64,000 nucleotides of DNA, taken from positions 2,542,001 to 2,606,000 of the forward strand of contig NZ_CP098732.1 in the NCBI RefSeq assembly GCF_023824315.1, given 5' to 3'. The first letter of the stretch is position 1; every line of letters begins with the position of its first letter. Source of the DNA: Acinetobacter tibetensis. GTDB lineage: Bacteria > Pseudomonadota > Gammaproteobacteria > Pseudomonadales > Moraxellaceae. Below, piece after piece: positions 34,869 through 46,807 of the stretch. The notes below the pieces were generated by a model that was given only the letters and a program-made list of their open reading frames with translations, had not been told where the DNA came from and did not search any database. Position numbers and translations under genes: made by a program.

Positions 34869-36758
34869 TTATTTCCCCACGACCTGAATCACGACTAAGA
34901 TCATCAGTAGAACCACAATGCCCAGTGACATGCTCGAAGCGTATTCACGCAATGAACCTGTTTGACGAGAGCTTGTAAAGCCGTTACCAGCTTTCACAAT
35001 TGCAGGTAATACAAGCCATAAACCATCAATTGGATCACGACCACAAATCTTAGCAATCAGTAAATATGGTTTTACGAAGATAAGATCATATAAGGTATCG
35101 AAACCTAGTGCATTACGGCAAATATTCGCCAAACCTGCACCCAATGAAGTTTTCGCAAAACTTTTCACTGCACCATAAGCAAAAGCGAATAAGATCACAC
35201 CAATCACAAGACCAGCAAGTGCAATACCCACAGCCATATGTTCTGCACCGTGTACACCCGCTTCCATCGCTTCTGGAATAATCACCGCTGGAATTTTTGC
35301 AGCATTCAAAATGCTTTCTACAGGTGCTTTAAGTGCTGCACCCACGAAAGTTGAAAGAACCGCTAAAATTGACAAAGGCCCCCAGTAAGTCACGCCTTTG
35401 ATTGCATGATATGGCGTATTTTCTTTTCCAAAGAATACAACCCAAATTAAGCGGAATGTATAAATTGAAGTTAAGAAAGCACCTGCAACACCTGTCCAGT
35501 ATAAGCAGTCATATAACGCTACTGCCTGACCTTTCATCCATACAGCACCCAAGATTGCATCTTTCGAGAAGAAGCCAACGGTGATGAATGGAATAGCGGC
35601 CAATGCACCGCCACCAATGGCGAAGCAAGCAAATAGGAATTTATTCTTGTAGAACAAACCTCCCATTTTGAAAATGTTTTGTTCGTGGTGGTAAGCCAAG
35701 ATCACCGCACCAGAAGACAAGAATAATAATGCCTTGAAGAATGCGTGAGTCAACATGTGGAACAGACCCGCTTGGTATGCTTCCGCACCCACTGCCATAA
35801 ACATATAACCCAACTGACTCATGGTTGAGTAAGCCAAGATACGTTTGATATCGGTTTGAACCAATGCAGCAAAACCAGCAACCAACAATGTTACAGCCCC
35901 TGTAATCGAAATGAACATCATCACTTGAGGAGCCATTTCAAATACAGTGAACATACGGCAGCAGAGATATACACCCGCAGTCACCATTGTCGCTGCGTGG
36001 ATTAATGCAGATACTGGTGTAGGACCAGCCATTGCATCTGCTAACCATGTTTGGAGTGGGATCTGCGCAGATTTACCTGCAGCACCTAAGAACAACATTA
36101 ATGCTGTCCAGATTGCCATAGATGAACCTTGCGTTAATACCGTTGGTGCCGCAGCAACCACTTCTGCAATGTTTAATGTACCGAACTGTTGGTAAATTAA
36201 GAACAATGCAATCAGTAAGAACACATCACCGACACGCGTTACTGTAAATGCTTTGATTGCAGCAAAACCATTTTCTGGGTTTTGGTAGTAGTAACCAATC
36301 AGCAAGTACGAGCAAAGACCTACACCTTCCCAACCTAAGAACAACAACGCTAGGTTATCGCCCAATACCAACAACAACATGCTGGCAACGAATAGGTTGA
36401 AATAAGAGAAGAAACGTGCAAAGTCTTCTTCGCCACGCATATACCATGAAGCAAAGATATGAATAAGGAAACCAACACCTGTCACCATGCCCATCATTAA
36501 TAATGACAAGCCATCAAGGTGCAAGCTAATGCCTGGTGCAAGACCGCCAACATTGAACCATGTCCACAAGTGTTGTACTTGCGCCACAGAACCGTTGTTA
36601 ACGAAATCCATCCCCGCAATAAGGGCAAATAAAGCAGATAGACCTACAGCCCCAACGCCAATAATCGCTGCAACTTTCTCAGGTAAATTTTGGCGCCCTG
36701 CCGCTAATAAAATAAAACCGATTAGCGGAAATAATACTGTTAAATATAAATAACTCAT
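34869..36758 (-). CDS. nuoL: NADH-quinone oxidoreductase subunit L
   Basis: 629 residues, the distal antiporter-like subunit of complex I, with the long lateral helix expected in the C-terminal part. [56 protein letters not shown] and [21 protein letters not shown] are diagnostic. It overlaps nuoK by 4 bases, so translation is coupled. Confidence 0.97.
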   Translation of the reverse strand: MSYLYLTVLFPLIGFILLAAGRQNLPEKVAAIIGVGAVGLSALFALIAGMDFVNNGSVAQVQHLWTWFNVGGLAPGISLHLDGLSLLMMGMVTGVGFLIHIFASWYMRGEEDFARFFSYFNLFVASMLLLVLGDNLALLFLGWEGVGLCSYLLIGYYYQNPENGFAAIKAFTVTRVGDVFLLIALFLIYQQFGTLNIAEVVAAAPTVLTQGSSMAIWTALMLFLGAAGKSAQIPLQTWLADAMAGPTPVSALIHAATMVTAGVYLCCRMFTVFEMAPQVMMFISITGAVTLLVAGFAALVQTDIKRILAYSTMSQLGYMFMAVGAEAYQAGLFHMLTHAFFKALLFLSSGAVILAYHHEQNIFKMGGLFYKNKFLFACFAIGGGALAAIPFITVGFFSKDAILGAVWMKGQAVALYDCLYWTGVAGAFLTSIYTFRLIWVVFFGKENTPYHAIKGVTYWGPLSILAVLSTFVGAALKAPVESILNAAKIPAVIIPEAMEAGVHGAEHMAVGIALAGLVIGVILFAFAYGAVKSFAKTSLGAGLANICRNALGFDTLYDLIFVKPYLLIAKICGRDPIDGLWLVLPAIVKAGNGFTSSRQTGSLREYASSMSLGIVVLLMILVVIQVVGK

Positions 36759-37063
36759 CCGCGCATCTCACTAGCAGCATCCACATCCAAATGATGGAAG
36801 CGATGATAAAACTGAAGGACAATCGCAAGACCGATACAAGCCTCTGCTGCAGCAAGGGTCAAAATCAGGATGAACATAATTTGTCCATCTGGTTGCACCC
36901 AAGCACTACCTGCCAAAACGAATGCCAACGCAGCAGCATTCATCATGACTTCAAGGCTCATTAACATAAATAATAGGTTGCGTCGCACCATTACACCGTA
37001 AAAACCCAGTGCAAAAAGAATGGTCGCAACGATCAAACCATGTTCTAAAGGGATGTTGCCCAT
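36755..37063 (-). CDS. nuoK: NADH-quinone oxidoreductase subunit K
   Basis: 102 residues with three membrane helices. Conserved glutamates are present in [16 protein letters not shown] and [16 protein letters not shown], part of the proton path linking the quinone site to the pumps. Start and stop overlap nuoJ (by 1 base) and nuoL (by 4 bases). Confidence 0.96.
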   Translation of the reverse strand: MGNIPLEHGLIVATILFALGFYGVMVRRNLLFMLMSLEVMMNAAALAFVLAGSAWVQPDGQIMFILILTLAAAEACIGLAIVLQFYHRFHHLDVDAASEMRG

Positions 37064-37584
37064 TATTGTTTGTCCTCTTCTGCACTTGGCTCACGTTTAC
37101 CTAAGTGGAATGCTGCAACCAAGGCTGCTAGCAATAACATCGCGGCAACTTCTACCAATAATAAGTAGTGAGTAAAGAGTGCTTGACCAACGGCTTTCGG
37201 ACCTACAATTTCAGTGCCCATTACTGGACCTGCTGTGGTGTAGTCTGAACCTAACATCCAAACTAAAATCAAGCCCATTAGGAAGCTCATGAGTGCTGGA
37301 TATGCCCAAGCAGATGACGTTAGCCATTTGCGCTCTTGATCAACCGTATGTTCACCAAGATTCAGCATCATCACCACGAACACGAATAACACCATGATCG
37401 CGCCAGCATAAACGATAATTTCCAATGCACCCGCAAATGGTGCACCCACAATCATGAACATCCCTGCAACAGCAAGTAAAGACACGATCAAGCTAAGTAA
37501 CGCATGTACAGGGTTCGCGTTAGTAACTACACGAACCGTAGAAACGATGGCCACGAGTGCCATCAAATAAAACGGCCACATCAT
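37063..37584 (-). CDS. nuoJ: NADH-quinone oxidoreductase subunit J
   Basis: 173 residues with five membrane helices. [23 protein letters not shown] carries the helix-3 pi-bulge region characteristic of NuoJ, and the N-terminus has [21 protein letters not shown]. Overlaps nuoI by 4 bases and nuoK by 1. Confidence 0.96.
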   Translation of the reverse strand: MMWPFYLMALVAIVSTVRVVTNANPVHALLSLIVSLLAVAGMFMIVGAPFAGALEIIVYAGAIMVLFVFVVMMLNLGEHTVDQERKWLTSSAWAYPALMSFLMGLILVWMLGSDYTTAGPVMGTEIVGPKAVGQALFTHYLLLVEVAAMLLLAALVAAFHLGKREPSAEEDKQ

Positions 37585-38123
37585 GGTAATAGACTCCGTA
37601 CATCAACAGGTGCGCTTTCACGTTGCGCCTGACCTTTTTCTTTACCTGTTACAGCCATACCTGTAACACGGTAGAAGTTGTAGTCTGGATATTTACCAGG
37701 ACCTGAAATGAGTAAATTCTCTTTCTCATATACAAGGTCTTGACGAACGTACTCGCCTAATTCGAAATCAGGTGTCATCTGAATTGCTGTAGTTGGACAC
37801 GCTTCTTCACACATCCCGCAGAAAATACAACGCGAGAAGTTAATACGGAAGAATTCTGGATACCAACGACCATCTTCTTTTTCAGCTTTTTGTAATGAAA
37901 TACAGCCAACTGGGCACGCAACAGCACATAAGTTACATGCCACACAACGCTCTTCACCATCTGGATCGCGCGTTAATACAATACGACCACGGAAACGTGG
38001 TGGTACGATTTCTTCAGCTGGTACTTCTGGATATAAAATCGTGTCACGTTTACGCGTCACGTGGCTGAATACCATCCACAATGAACGTACAATTGACCCA
38101 ACTCCAGCTAGAAACTTAAACAT
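37581..38123 (-). CDS. nuoI: NADH-quinone oxidoreductase subunit I
   Basis: 180 residues. Two 4Fe-4S motifs, [15 protein letters not shown] and [15 protein letters not shown], hold clusters N6a and N6b, which pass electrons to N2 in NuoB. A short amphipathic N-terminus lies against the membrane. It begins 18 bases after nuoH. Confidence 0.97.
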   Translation of the reverse strand: MFKFLAGVGSIVRSLWMVFSHVTRKRDTILYPEVPAEEIVPPRFRGRIVLTRDPDGEERCVACNLCAVACPVGCISLQKAEKEDGRWYPEFFRINFSRCIFCGMCEEACPTTAIQMTPDFELGEYVRQDLVYEKENLLISGPGKYPDYNFYRVTGMAVTGKEKGQAQRESAPVDVRSLLP

Positions 38124-38141
38124 TTTGTTCTCCCTGCCGTC

Positions 38142-39158
38142 TTAGGCCTGATTCATCAGAATCACAGCACCAGTCACAAGTAAGTTGACCAATGCCAATG
38201 GCAAGCAAATTTTCCAACCAAAGTTCATTACTTGGTCATAACGTGGACGCATTAATGAACCACGCGCCAATACAAACATCATCACAAAAAATGCTGTTTT
38301 GATAATGAACCAGAATACGGGTGGAATAAACGGAATTTCAAGGTTGAATGGTGCTAACCAACCACCGAAGAATAGCGTTACGATCAATGCAGAAATCAGA
38401 ACCACGTTGACATATTCAGCAACGAAGAACATCCCCCATTTCATACCGCCATATTCTACGTGGTAACCTTCCGCCAATTCTTGTTCTGCTTCGGGTTGGT
38501 CAAATGGGTGACGATGCGTTACCGCAACACCCGCAACCACGAAGATTAAGAAACCTAAGAACTGTGGAATCACAAACCATACATCTTTCTGTGCTTCTAC
38601 AATTTCACGCATGTTGAATGAGCCTGCAATCGCAACCACACCCATGAGTGAAATACCTAAGAACACTTCATATGAAATGGTTTGCGCAGCAGAACGTAGA
38701 CCGCCAAGTAATGCATATTTGTTGTTTGAAGCCCAACCACCAAATAACACCGCATAGACTGCAATACCCGCCATTGCCATAAAGAACAATAAGCCAATGC
38801 TCATGTCTGCCACACCCAAATATGGGCTCACAGGAATCACCATGAACGACAGTACCGCAGTTGCCATCGCAACTGCTGGTGCTAAACGGAACGTTAACTT
38901 GTCCGCAAACTTTGGTGTCCAGTCTTCCTTAAACATGATTTTCAGCATGTCGGCAACAATCTGGAACATACCGCCAGGACCAACACGGTTTGGACCGTAA
39001 CGGTCTTGCCATAAGCCGAGCAAACGACGCTCGACAAATGACATTAATGCTGCAATCAAAACCACCACCAATAAAATGACAATGGCTTGAATAACCGAGT
39101 ACGCAATTGGCCAATTTTCAGCCCAGAGCGGTGTTTGACGTATAATTTCTTGATTCAT
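38142..39158 (-). CDS. nuoH: NADH-quinone oxidoreductase subunit H
   Basis: 338 residues with eight membrane helices; it forms the quinone-binding chamber with NuoB and NuoD. Conserved segments are [57 protein letters not shown] [20 protein letters not shown], and [27 protein letters not shown], the last providing the acidic loop of the quinone tunnel. It starts 3 bases after nuoG. Confidence 0.96.
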   Translation of the reverse strand: MNQEIIRQTPLWAENWPIAYSVIQAIVILLVVVLIAALMSFVERRLLGLWQDRYGPNRVGPGGMFQIVADMLKIMFKEDWTPKFADKLTFRLAPAVAMATAVLSFMVIPVSPYLGVADMSIGLLFFMAMAGIAVYAVLFGGWASNNKYALLGGLRSAAQTISYEVFLGISLMGVVAIAGSFNMREIVEAQKDVWFVIPQFLGFLIFVVAGVAVTHRHPFDQPEAEQELAEGYHVEYGGMKWGMFFVAEYVNVVLISALIVTLFFGGWLAPFNLEIPFIPPVFWFIIKTAFFVMMFVLARGSLMRPRYDQVMNFGWKICLPLALVNLLVTGAVILMNQA

Positions 39159-39161
39159 GAA

Positions 39162-41843
39162 TTACACTCCTACCGCGACTGAAACTGGTTCAGCTAAAGA
39201 AACAGTCGGTGCAAGACCAATTGGATAACCGATATAACCTGCTGGTAAATATTCAATCACTTGAACTGGCAAGCTAATGCTGGTTTCGCCTGCTTTCACC
39301 GTAATTTGCTGCCCATTTTGAACATTCAAACGTGCTGCATCTTGTTCACCTACCGCAAACATTGCTTCAGGAATACGAGATTGCATAGCAGGTGTTTTCA
39401 CTGTGAATTCACCAGAAGCAAAAATGTGATGCATCGGCACAAGACGGAAGCTTTCAGGGTTAACAACAACCGCTGAAGGTGCAACATAGCTACGTGCTGG
39501 ACGTTTCGGTAAGCGATCGAATAAACGCACACCTGAATCACCACCTTTTAAATGGCCGCCCACATTGTCTTGGAATTTATTCCATGCTTGTGGAGAGTTC
39601 CAACCTGCTGACCATGCAAATGGCACAAGTGCAGATGGAGTTTGTGTCCCCACATAACCTTCCATCGAGAACGTTAATGCTGAGTCAATGTCAGTCGGTT
39701 GTTTTGGCTCGTGAATCGATAACGGTGCACGAATTGCAGTACGACCTGAATAACGACGTGGTTCACGTGCAATTTTCAAACCATGTACACGGAAGCCTGC
39801 ATCAGGTGCAACATCTTCAATCGCTTGTAATGCTGGAACGTTTTTCGCAACTGACTCGATCACGTCATCCAATAAAGTCCAAGAAATCGCTTTGCCTTTC
39901 ACACCTGTTTCAATGGCATGTAACCAACGCCAAGATTCTTTGATCGCCAGTTCAGGTTTGTAGTAGCTCGGGTCATACACTTGATAGAAACGTTGTGCAC
40001 GACCTTCTTGAGATACAACAGTACCATCACCTTCAGCAAATGAAGCCGCAGAAAGTACGATATCTGCTTTCTTCACAGTTTCAGTTTCAGAATGATCAAG
40101 TACGATTACATCTTTAGCTTTTGCAAGTGCTGCATCGACCTGAGCTGTAGGTAAACGACGGTAAAGATCGTTTTCAACCACAATCACGGTGTCATAGTCT
40201 TGTGCAAAAACTTGCTCTAGGCTTTGACCACCAAGAATTGCTAAGCCCATTGAGTTCACTTCTGGAACAGTCAAGGTTAAGCCTGCATTGCCAAGATTCT
40301 GTGCAACTTGTGCAGCAGCTTCCATAATCGCAGGATCTTGTAAGCTTGTACCTGAAATCACCAATGGTTTCTTCGCTGCTTTCAAAGTGTCCGCAATCGT
40401 TTGTGCAAATGCTTTCGCATCATCTGCTAAACCAAGAATTGCATCGCCTTTCACTGCCGCAGCAATCGCAAAACCTAAACGTGCGATGTCATTTGGAGAA
40501 GCTACCACTTCACCTGTCGCAACATCCGCTAAACGCGTTTGGGTTGCCGCCAAGATATAAATTGGTGACTTCGCATCTTGAGCAATACGTTGTACAGGTT
40601 CAGCTAACCAGTCTTGAGTACGACGTTCCGCAGCCATTTCTTTGGCTTTGTTTTTCGCCGCTTGACGAACAGACAATGCCATACGTGGTGCAGTTTGAGT
40701 TAAGTCTTCACCCAAAATCAACACGGCATCATAGCTTTCGATTTCACGCATATTCGGGTTGTAAACACCCTCGGTTTGCATGATTGAAGCCGCCAATTCA
40801 ACCAAGTTTTGCTCTTTTTGAGACATACCTGTCGAATAGTTGTCTTGACCGACCAACTCACGTAATGCGTAGTTCGATTCAAGCGATGCACGTGGCGAAC
40901 CAATACCCAATACTTTTTTGCCTTGGATATTTGCAATCACGCTATCGAGTGCTTGGTCAACAGACACAGTCTCAACATTTTCACCCGTGCGGAACTGGGG
41001 TTGACGTGGACGATCTGCACGGTTCACATAACCTGTACCGAAACGACCTTTGTCACACAAGAAGTATTGGTTCACTTCACCGTTAAAGCGGTTTTCGACA
41101 CGACGTAATTCGCCATAACGCTCGCCCGGTGAAATGTTACAACCTGAAGAACAGCCTTGGCATACGCTTGGCGCATACTGCATGTCCCACTTACGGTTGT
41201 AGCGTTCAGAGTGAGTCTTATCGGTAAATACACCTGTTGGACATACTTCAGTCAAGTTACCTGAGAATTCAGATTCTAAAGTCCCAGATTCTGGACGACC
41301 AAAGTACACACGCGATGCATTGGCATACACGCCAAAGTCCGTACCACCAGCATAGTCTTTATAGTAACGAACACAACGGTAGCATGCGATACAACGGTTC
41401 ATTTCATGAGAAATGAATGAGCCTAACTCTTGGTTGTAGTGCGTACGTTTGGTGAAACGATAACGACGACGGTCGTGTTGCGTCATTACAGTCATATCCT
41501 GTAAATGACAGTGACCACCTTCTTCACAGACTGGACAGTCGTGTGGGTGGTTGGTCATCAAGAACTCAACAATAGAAGCACGGAAATCAGTTGCTTCTTT
41601 GTCTTCAATCGAGATGTAGGTATTGTCAGATGCAGGTGTCATACATGACATGACCAAACGACCACGCGTATCTTCTGGATTCGCGTATTGAGTCACAGCA
41701 CATTGACGGCATGAACCGACAGAACCTAAGGATGGATGCCAACAAAAGTACGGAATATCAATACCCAAAGACAAACATGCTTGCAGCAAGTTCTCTGAGC
41801 CATTGACTTCGTACGATTTGCCATCGACATGAATTGTAGCCAT
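39162..41843 (-). CDS. nuoG: NADH-quinone oxidoreductase subunit G
   Basis: 893 residues. N-terminal ferredoxin-like 2Fe-2S site N1b (CWHPSLGSVGSCRQC), then HCHLQDM with the His-ligated N5 cluster and NRCIACYRCVRYY for N4. CQGCSSGCNI plus the downstream Cys in FLCDKGRFG retains the extra N7 cluster seen in E. coli-type enzymes. A large molybdopterin-oxidoreductase-like domain follows but has no cofactor role in complex I. Electron conduit of the hydrophilic arm. Confidence 0.96.
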   Translation of the reverse strand: MATIHVDGKSYEVNGSENLLQACLSLGIDIPYFCWHPSLGSVGSCRQCAVTQYANPEDTRGRLVMSCMTPASDNTYISIEDKEATDFRASIVEFLMTNHPHDCPVCEEGGHCHLQDMTVMTQHDRRRYRFTKRTHYNQELGSFISHEMNRCIACYRCVRYYKDYAGGTDFGVYANASRVYFGRPESGTLESEFSGNLTEVCPTGVFTDKTHSERYNRKWDMQYAPSVCQGCSSGCNISPGERYGELRRVENRFNGEVNQYFLCDKGRFGTGYVNRADRPRQPQFRTGENVETVSVDQALDSVIANIQGKKVLGIGSPRASLESNYALRELVGQDNYSTGMSQKEQNLVELAASIMQTEGVYNPNMREIESYDAVLILGEDLTQTAPRMALSVRQAAKNKAKEMAAERRTQDWLAEPVQRIAQDAKSPIYILAATQTRLADVATGEVVASPNDIARLGFAIAAAVKGDAILGLADDAKAFAQTIADTLKAAKKPLVISGTSLQDPAIMEAAAQVAQNLGNAGLTLTVPEVNSMGLAILGGQSLEQVFAQDYDTVIVVENDLYRRLPTAQVDAALAKAKDVIVLDHSETETVKKADIVLSAASFAEGDGTVVSQEGRAQRFYQVYDPSYYKPELAIKESWRWLHAIETGVKGKAISWTLLDDVIESVAKNVPALQAIEDVAPDAGFRVHGLKIAREPRRYSGRTAIRAPLSIHEPKQPTDIDSALTFSMEGYVGTQTPSALVPFAWSAGWNSPQAWNKFQDNVGGHLKGGDSGVRLFDRLPKRPARSYVAPSAVVVNPESFRLVPMHHIFASGEFTVKTPAMQSRIPEAMFAVGEQDAARLNVQNGQQITVKAGETSISLPVQVIEYLPAGYIGYPIGLAPTVSLAEPVSVAVGV

Positions 41844-41854
41844 AGTCGAATTCC

Positions 41855-43183
41855 TTAAGCTTGTTCTACGTTGCGAGTTTGCGCAGCAGCATTCACTACT
41901 TTTGCTTCAAACTCACCACGGAAATATTTGAGTGCGCCCATCAACGGTTCCATTGCACCTGGAGCATGCGCACAGAAAGTCTTACCAATCCAAAGCTTAC
42001 GCGTTAACTCTTGTAAGTGGTCGATATCTTCTTTCTTGCCTGTGCCATCTTCCAAGGCTTTCAGTGCTTTCACCGCCCACGGTAAACCATCACGACAAGG
42101 CGTACAGAAACCACATGATTCACGTGCAAAGAATTCTTCTAAGTTACGTGTCGCCGAAACCATACATTGAGTTTCATCCACCACCATCAGTAAGCACGTA
42201 CCTAAACGCGAACCTGCTTTCATGATGCTTTCCGCATCCATTGGTAGATCAATGTGTTCAGCTGCCAAGAAGTCAGTTGATGCACCACCCGGTAACCATG
42301 CTTTGAGCTTTAAGCCATCACGCATACCGCCAGCATGATCTTCAATCACTTCACGTGCCGTTGTACCAAATGGAAGCTCCCAAAGACCTGGGAATTTCAC
42401 CTTGCCTGATGCGCCATAAATCTTAGTGCCTGGATCTTTCGATTTCCCAGCAGAAAGATTGATATACCACTCTGGACCACGCAGCAAAATTGCAGGTAAG
42501 TTGTTGTAGGTCTCTACGTTATTGACAATCGTAGGACGACCCCAAGCACCTGCAACTTGCGGGAATGGTGGCTTCGTACGTGGGTTTGCACGACGACCTT
42601 CAAGCGAGTTAATCAATGCGGTTTCTTCACCACAGATATAACGACCCGCACCCGTATGCACGTGCATTTCGAAGTTCCAGCCCGTTCCAAGGATGTTTTC
42701 ACCCAAGTAACCTTTGGCACGGATTTGCTCTAGTGCTTCATTTAAATAAGCAGCAGCTTCAATGTACTCGCCACGGATAAAGATATAACCATGGGTTGCT
42801 TCAAGGGTATAACCCGCAATCAGCATTCCTTCGATCAATTGATGTGGAAGTTTTTCCATCAACAAACGGTCTTTAAAGGTGCCTGGTTCCATCTCATCGG
42901 CATTACAGATCAAATAGCGTGGACCACCATCATTTGGTGCCATCAACGACCATTTGATCCCTGCTGGGAAGCCTGCACCACCACGACCTTTAACGGTTGC
43001 AGCTTTAATGACTTCAAGCACGTCTTTTGGTGGCATAGTCAAAGCTTTTTTAAAGCCTGCATAACCTTCCAATGCTTCATAGTCATCGGCACTACGTACA
43101 AACTCTTGTTTACTCAAGCGCCACGTTAATGGATGAGTTTCTGGGTTACCGTCGCCATAAATTGGTTTTGGTTCGGTATTCAT
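41855..43183 (-). CDS. nuoF: NADH-quinone oxidoreductase subunit F
   Basis: 442 residues. The FMN and NADH site is formed by [18 protein letters not shown] and [15 protein letters not shown] with [21 protein letters not shown]. Cluster N3 is bound by [12 protein letters not shown] plus a later Cys (TFCAHAPGA). It oxidises NADH and starts the electron chain. Overlaps nuoE by 4 bases. Confidence 0.97.
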   Translation of the reverse strand: MNTEPKPIYGDGNPETHPLTWRLSKQEFVRSADDYEALEGYAGFKKALTMPPKDVLEVIKAATVKGRGGAGFPAGIKWSLMAPNDGGPRYLICNADEMEPGTFKDRLLMEKLPHQLIEGMLIAGYTLEATHGYIFIRGEYIEAAAYLNEALEQIRAKGYLGENILGTGWNFEMHVHTGAGRYICGEETALINSLEGRRANPRTKPPFPQVAGAWGRPTIVNNVETYNNLPAILLRGPEWYINLSAGKSKDPGTKIYGASGKVKFPGLWELPFGTTAREVIEDHAGGMRDGLKLKAWLPGGASTDFLAAEHIDLPMDAESIMKAGSRLGTCLLMVVDETQCMVSATRNLEEFFARESCGFCTPCRDGLPWAVKALKALEDGTGKKEDIDHLQELTRKLWIGKTFCAHAPGAMEPLMGALKYFRGEFEAKVVNAAAQTRNVEQA

Positions 43184-43689
43184 ACATACTTCTCCAATAA
43201 CTGTTTCACTGAAGTCACTTCAACTAGACCATGCGTGTCTTCATCAATCATCAGCGTCGGACCTTTATCACAGTTACCTAAACAGCAAATTGGTAACAAT
43301 GTAAAACGACCATCTGCTGTCGTTTGTCCAAACTGAATACCGAGCTCACGCTGGAATGCTTCAGCTAAAGTTTCTGCACCCATTAAGAAGCACGCAATCG
43401 AGTCACAGAGCAAAATTACATGGCGGCCTACAGGTTGACGGTAGATACGGTTATAGAATGTTGCGACACCTTCAAGGTCTGCGACGCTCATGCTTAGCAT
43501 TTGCGCAATCGCATTCATTTGCGCATCATCTACCCAACCATTACGGCGTTGTACACACTTCAGCGCGTCAAGGCAGGCTGCACGTGGGTACGGATAGTGA
43601 TCAATGTGATGTTCAATATCGTGGATTTCTTCCGCAGTCAAAATCCCTTCAACATTCACACGTGGCTTTTTATCAGTCAAAATCATCAT
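43180..43689 (-). CDS. nuoE: NADH-quinone oxidoreductase subunit E
   Basis: 169 residues, thioredoxin-like fold. The 2Fe-2S cluster N1a ligands are seen in [12 protein letters not shown] and [14 protein letters not shown]. It partners NuoF in the NADH dehydrogenase module. It begins 13 bases after nuoCD. Confidence 0.96.
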   Translation of the reverse strand: MMILTDKKPRVNVEGILTAEEIHDIEHHIDHYPYPRAACLDALKCVQRRNGWVDDAQMNAIAQMLSMSVADLEGVATFYNRIYRQPVGRHVILLCDSIACFLMGAETLAEAFQRELGIQFGQTTADGRFTLLPICCLGNCDKGPTLMIDEDTHGLVEVTSVKQLLEKYV

Positions 43690-43702
43690 AATGCGTTACC
43701 CC

Positions 43703-45490
43703 TTAGCGATCCACGTCAGCCATTACGACGTCAATTGTCGCTAAATAAATGATCAAGTCAGATACCAGACTGCCGTTAATCACGGAAGGCATTTGCTGTA
43801 AATGGGTGAAAGTTGGTGTACGAATACGGGTACGATAACTCATCGTTGACTTATCAGAAGTCAAGTAGTAGTTACTTGCACCTTTAACCACTTCAGCCAT
43901 GACAGAGGCTTCACCAGCAGGCATTACAGGACCCCAAGATACGCTTAAGAAGTGCGTAATCAAGGTTTCAATATCTTGTAATGTTTTGTCTTTTGGTGGT
44001 GGAACAGCCAATGGGTGATCCGCTTTGTATGCACCAGAAGGCATGTTGTCTAAACATTGCTTCACGATTTTGAGTGACTGTTCGATTTCACGGTAGTGAA
44101 CGATGACACGTGCATAGGCATCGCCTTCGTACTCTACAGGAACTTCAAAGTCATAGTTTTCATAACCACTGTACGGACGGTATTTACGCACATCAAAGTC
44201 AATACCAGTTGCACGTAAACCTGTACCTGTTACACCCCAAGCCAATGCAGATTTTGCATCGTATTGCGCAACATTACGTGTACGGCCTTCAAATACAGAG
44301 TTTTTAAGTGCTGCTGTATGGTATTCCTTCAAACGTTTTGGCATCCATTCGAGAATTTCACGAATCAAATGCTGCCAGTTGTTTGGAAGGTCGTGCGCTG
44401 TACCACCGATACGGAACCACGCTGGGTGCATACGGTAACCCGTGATCGCTTCAATCGCGTCATAGATTTTTTGACGGTCAGCAAACATGTAGAAGACTGG
44501 CGTCATACCACCCGCATCCTGAATTGCAGTACCGATATATAACAAGTGGTTATTGATACGGAACAATTCAGACATCATGACACGGATACATTGCGCGCGG
44601 TCAGGCACTTGAATGCCCGCAAGCTGCTCAACACCCATCACGTATGGCATGTTTTGCGCACAACCACCTAAGTAGTCGACACGGTCTGTATACGGAATGA
44701 ATGAATGCCAAGTTTGACGTTCAGCCATCTTTTCCACACCACGGTGGTGATAACCGATATCAGGCACACAGTCTTTCACTTCTTCGCCATCTAACTGCAA
44801 AATTACACGGAATGCACCGTGCGCAGATGGATGGTTAGGACCTAAGTTTAGGAACATGAAGTCTTCGTCAGCATTCCCACGTTTTAAACCCCAATCTTCT
44901 GGGACAAAACGTAAATGCTCTTGCTCGAAGTCCTGCTTCGCTTGGTTCTGCATGTACGGTGTATATTCTGTAGCACGTGCAGAATACTCTTTACGTAGCG
45001 GGTGACCTTCCCAATAGGTTGGCAACAAAATACGACGGAGCATTGGATGCCCTTCGAAATTAATGCCGAACATATCGTAAGCTTCACGCTCATACCAGTT
45101 TGCATTTGGCCAGATATTGGTCGCAGTTGGAATGTTGAGATCACTCTCATTCAATGCAACTTTAATACGAATATCCGTATTGCGCTCTAATGACAATAAG
45201 TGGTAGAACACTGTAAAGTCAGACGCAGGCAAACTGTCACGGTGAGTACGTAAACGCTCATCTACCGCAGACAAATCAAACAGCATCACGTAAGGACGTG
45301 ACACTGTACGCAAGAACATTAAAACTTCTTGTACGCGTGCGCGCTCAACCCAGACCGTTGGAAAATCTTCACGAGTCGTTTGCACATAGAAGTTCTCACC
45401 AAATTTGGTTTTGAGTTCTTCTATAATTGCAAATGCTGGGCGTGAATCAACTGCTGTTGATTCTGGCATAGCAATGTCAGTTTCAGCCAT
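43703..45490 (-). CDS. nuoC: NADH-quinone oxidoreductase fused subunit C/D
   Basis: 595 residues. The NuoC part (about 1-180) has the signature [22 protein letters not shown], and the NuoD part (about 205-595) has [37 protein letters not shown] and the C-terminal TPTFTHLQ segment near the quinone site. The fusion, often named nuoCD, is normal in gammaproteobacteria. It is separated from nuoB by 87 bases holding a hairpin, the only real gap in the operon. Confidence 0.96.
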   Translation of the reverse strand: MAETDIAMPESTAVDSRPAFAIIEELKTKFGENFYVQTTREDFPTVWVERARVQEVLMFLRTVSRPYVMLFDLSAVDERLRTHRDSLPASDFTVFYHLLSLERNTDIRIKVALNESDLNIPTATNIWPNANWYEREAYDMFGINFEGHPMLRRILLPTYWEGHPLRKEYSARATEYTPYMQNQAKQDFEQEHLRFVPEDWGLKRGNADEDFMFLNLGPNHPSAHGAFRVILQLDGEEVKDCVPDIGYHHRGVEKMAERQTWHSFIPYTDRVDYLGGCAQNMPYVMGVEQLAGIQVPDRAQCIRVMMSELFRINNHLLYIGTAIQDAGGMTPVFYMFADRQKIYDAIEAITGYRMHPAWFRIGGTAHDLPNNWQHLIREILEWMPKRLKEYHTAALKNSVFEGRTRNVAQYDAKSALAWGVTGTGLRATGIDFDVRKYRPYSGYENYDFEVPVEYEGDAYARVIVHYREIEQSLKIVKQCLDNMPSGAYKADHPLAVPPPKDKTLQDIETLITHFLSVSWGPVMPAGEASVMAEVVKGASNYYLTSDKSTMSYRTRIRTPTFTHLQQMPSVINGSLVSDLIIYLATIDVVMADVDR

Positions 45491-45527
45491 TGGCTTGGCT
45501 TCCTATTTAATACAAATTCAGTCAACC

Positions 45528-45575
45528 TTAACGACAATTACACCCATCTCGGGTGCATCAAACATTCATCGTTAA
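45528..45575 (-). promoter_or_regulatory. Hairpin between nuoB and nuoCD
   Basis: TTAACGA (45528-45534) pairs with TCGTTAA (45569-45575), and inside it CACCC (45541-45545) pairs with GGGTG (45551-45555) around ATCTC. It starts 2 bases after the nuoB stop. It has no T-run, so it is more likely an mRNA processing or stabilising element than a terminator. Confidence 0.45.
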
Positions 45576-45577
45576 AA

Positions 45578-46255
45578 TTATTTAATTTCATCCATAGAGC
45601 GTAAGTTTTTCACAGCAATACGCTGTGCATTCTTACGATCGCGTTCTGGCATCATCTTTGGCTTATATACAGGCTGAAGATCATCACCAATCACGGCAGA
45701 TAGTGGACGGCGCTCTAATTGAATTTGGTCCTGTAGTAACATTAACGCTTGGATTAATGCTTCTGGACGCGGTGGGCAACCTGGGATGTACACATCGACA
45801 GGAATAATTTTATCGACACCTTGCACTACAGAGTAGATGTCATACATACCACCTGAGTTTGCACAAGCACCCATTGAAATCACCCATTTAGGCTCTAACA
45901 TTTGCTCATACAAACGCTGAATAACAGGCGCCATTTTGACAAAGCATGTGCCTGCTACAATCATCAAATCCGCCTGACGCGGTGAAGCACGAATTACCTC
46001 AGCACCGAAACGTGACAAGTCATGCACACCCGTTAAGGTCGTTGCATACTCTACGTAACAGCAAGATGTACCAAAGTTAAACGGCCAAACTGAGTTCTTA
46101 CGTCCCCAGTTTACTGCTGTGTGTAACACGTCTTCTAAACGAGTCATGAACACATTCTTATTCACTTCTTCTTCAAGCGGATCCGTAACGATCTGGCGCT
46201 CCTGAAGTGGATATTGATCAGCATTCGGATTCGCACGGGTTAAGGTATATTTCAT
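45578..46255 (-). CDS. nuoB: NADH-quinone oxidoreductase subunit B
   Basis: 225 residues. It carries the terminal cluster N2: [12 protein letters not shown] with the unusual adjacent cysteines, [18 protein letters not shown], and [18 protein letters not shown]. It hands electrons to quinone at the NuoB-NuoD interface. The ATG at 46255 lies 6 bases from nuoA. Confidence 0.97.
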   Translation of the reverse strand: MKYTLTRANPNADQYPLQERQIVTDPLEEEVNKNVFMTRLEDVLHTAVNWGRKNSVWPFNFGTSCCYVEYATTLTGVHDLSRFGAEVIRASPRQADLMIVAGTCFVKMAPVIQRLYEQMLEPKWVISMGACANSGGMYDIYSVVQGVDKIIPVDVYIPGCPPRPEALIQALMLLQDQIQLERRPLSAVIGDDLQPVYKPKMMPERDRKNAQRIAVKNLRSMDEIK

Positions 46256-46261
46256 CCCGAG

Positions 46262-46807
46262 TTACTCCTTAGATGAGACAGTCGGTGATTTTGCTTTCAC
46301 GCGACCAGATGATTGAGCTGGAATATGACCCGTAGGGTCTGTTACCAATTCTTCAATAGAGTTAAAACGTGTAATGTCAGCAATGTTCATATTTGGAGAG
46401 CCAACTTTAATCACTTTACCAGCAGCTTTACGACGATCTGTAGGTGCCCAATTTAATGCACCAACAGAAACTGCATAAACTAAAGCAATCAATAAATCGA
46501 CCACAAAAATTACAACAGTTGTAAAACCTAACCAGCCCACTTCACGTACAGAGGTAGCCCATGCGTAAAGATAAAGCGCTTCTAAGTCAAAAACCACGAA
46601 GAAAATAGCAACCAAATAGAACTTAGCAGACAAGCGAATACGTGCACCACCTGCACCCACTACGCCTGACTCAAACTGCTCCTGCTTAGCACGGCCCCAT
46701 GACTTACCCCCAAGGAGTAATGGAACTGTGAGCATAAAAGCACAAAGAAATGTAACGCCGATCACGAAGGCAATTATTGCCCATTCGTATGGAGTAATGG
46801 CACTCAT
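46262..46807 (-). CDS. nuoA: NADH-quinone oxidoreductase subunit A
   Basis: 181 residues from the ATG at 46807 (MSAITPYEWAIIAFVIG), with GGAG upstream; an in-frame start at 46879 would add 24 polar residues not expected in NuoA. Three membrane helices. QEQFESGVVGAGGARIRLSAKFYLVAIFFVVFDLEALYLYAWA is the family signature. The C-terminal tail (about 135-181) is longer than in E. coli. First gene of the nuo operon. Confidence 0.95.
   Translation of the reverse strand: MSAITPYEWAIIAFVIGVTFLCAFMLTVPLLLGGKSWGRAKQEQFESGVVGAGGARIRLSAKFYLVAIFFVVFDLEALYLYAWATSVREVGWLGFTTVVIFVVDLLIALVYAVSVGALNWAPTDRRKAAGKVIKVGSPNMNIADITRFNSIEELVTDPTGHIPAQSSGRVKAKSPTVSSKE

Noticed and set aside
39479..39943. 154-codon plus-strand frame inside nuoG
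   Set aside because: Entirely antisense to a conserved core gene, with no family resemblance or ribosome site; a shadow frame.
40784..41086. Plus-strand frames within nuoG as possible antisense genes
   Set aside because: Several overlapping frames occur in the same interval without promoters or ribosome sites, as expected from codon bias.
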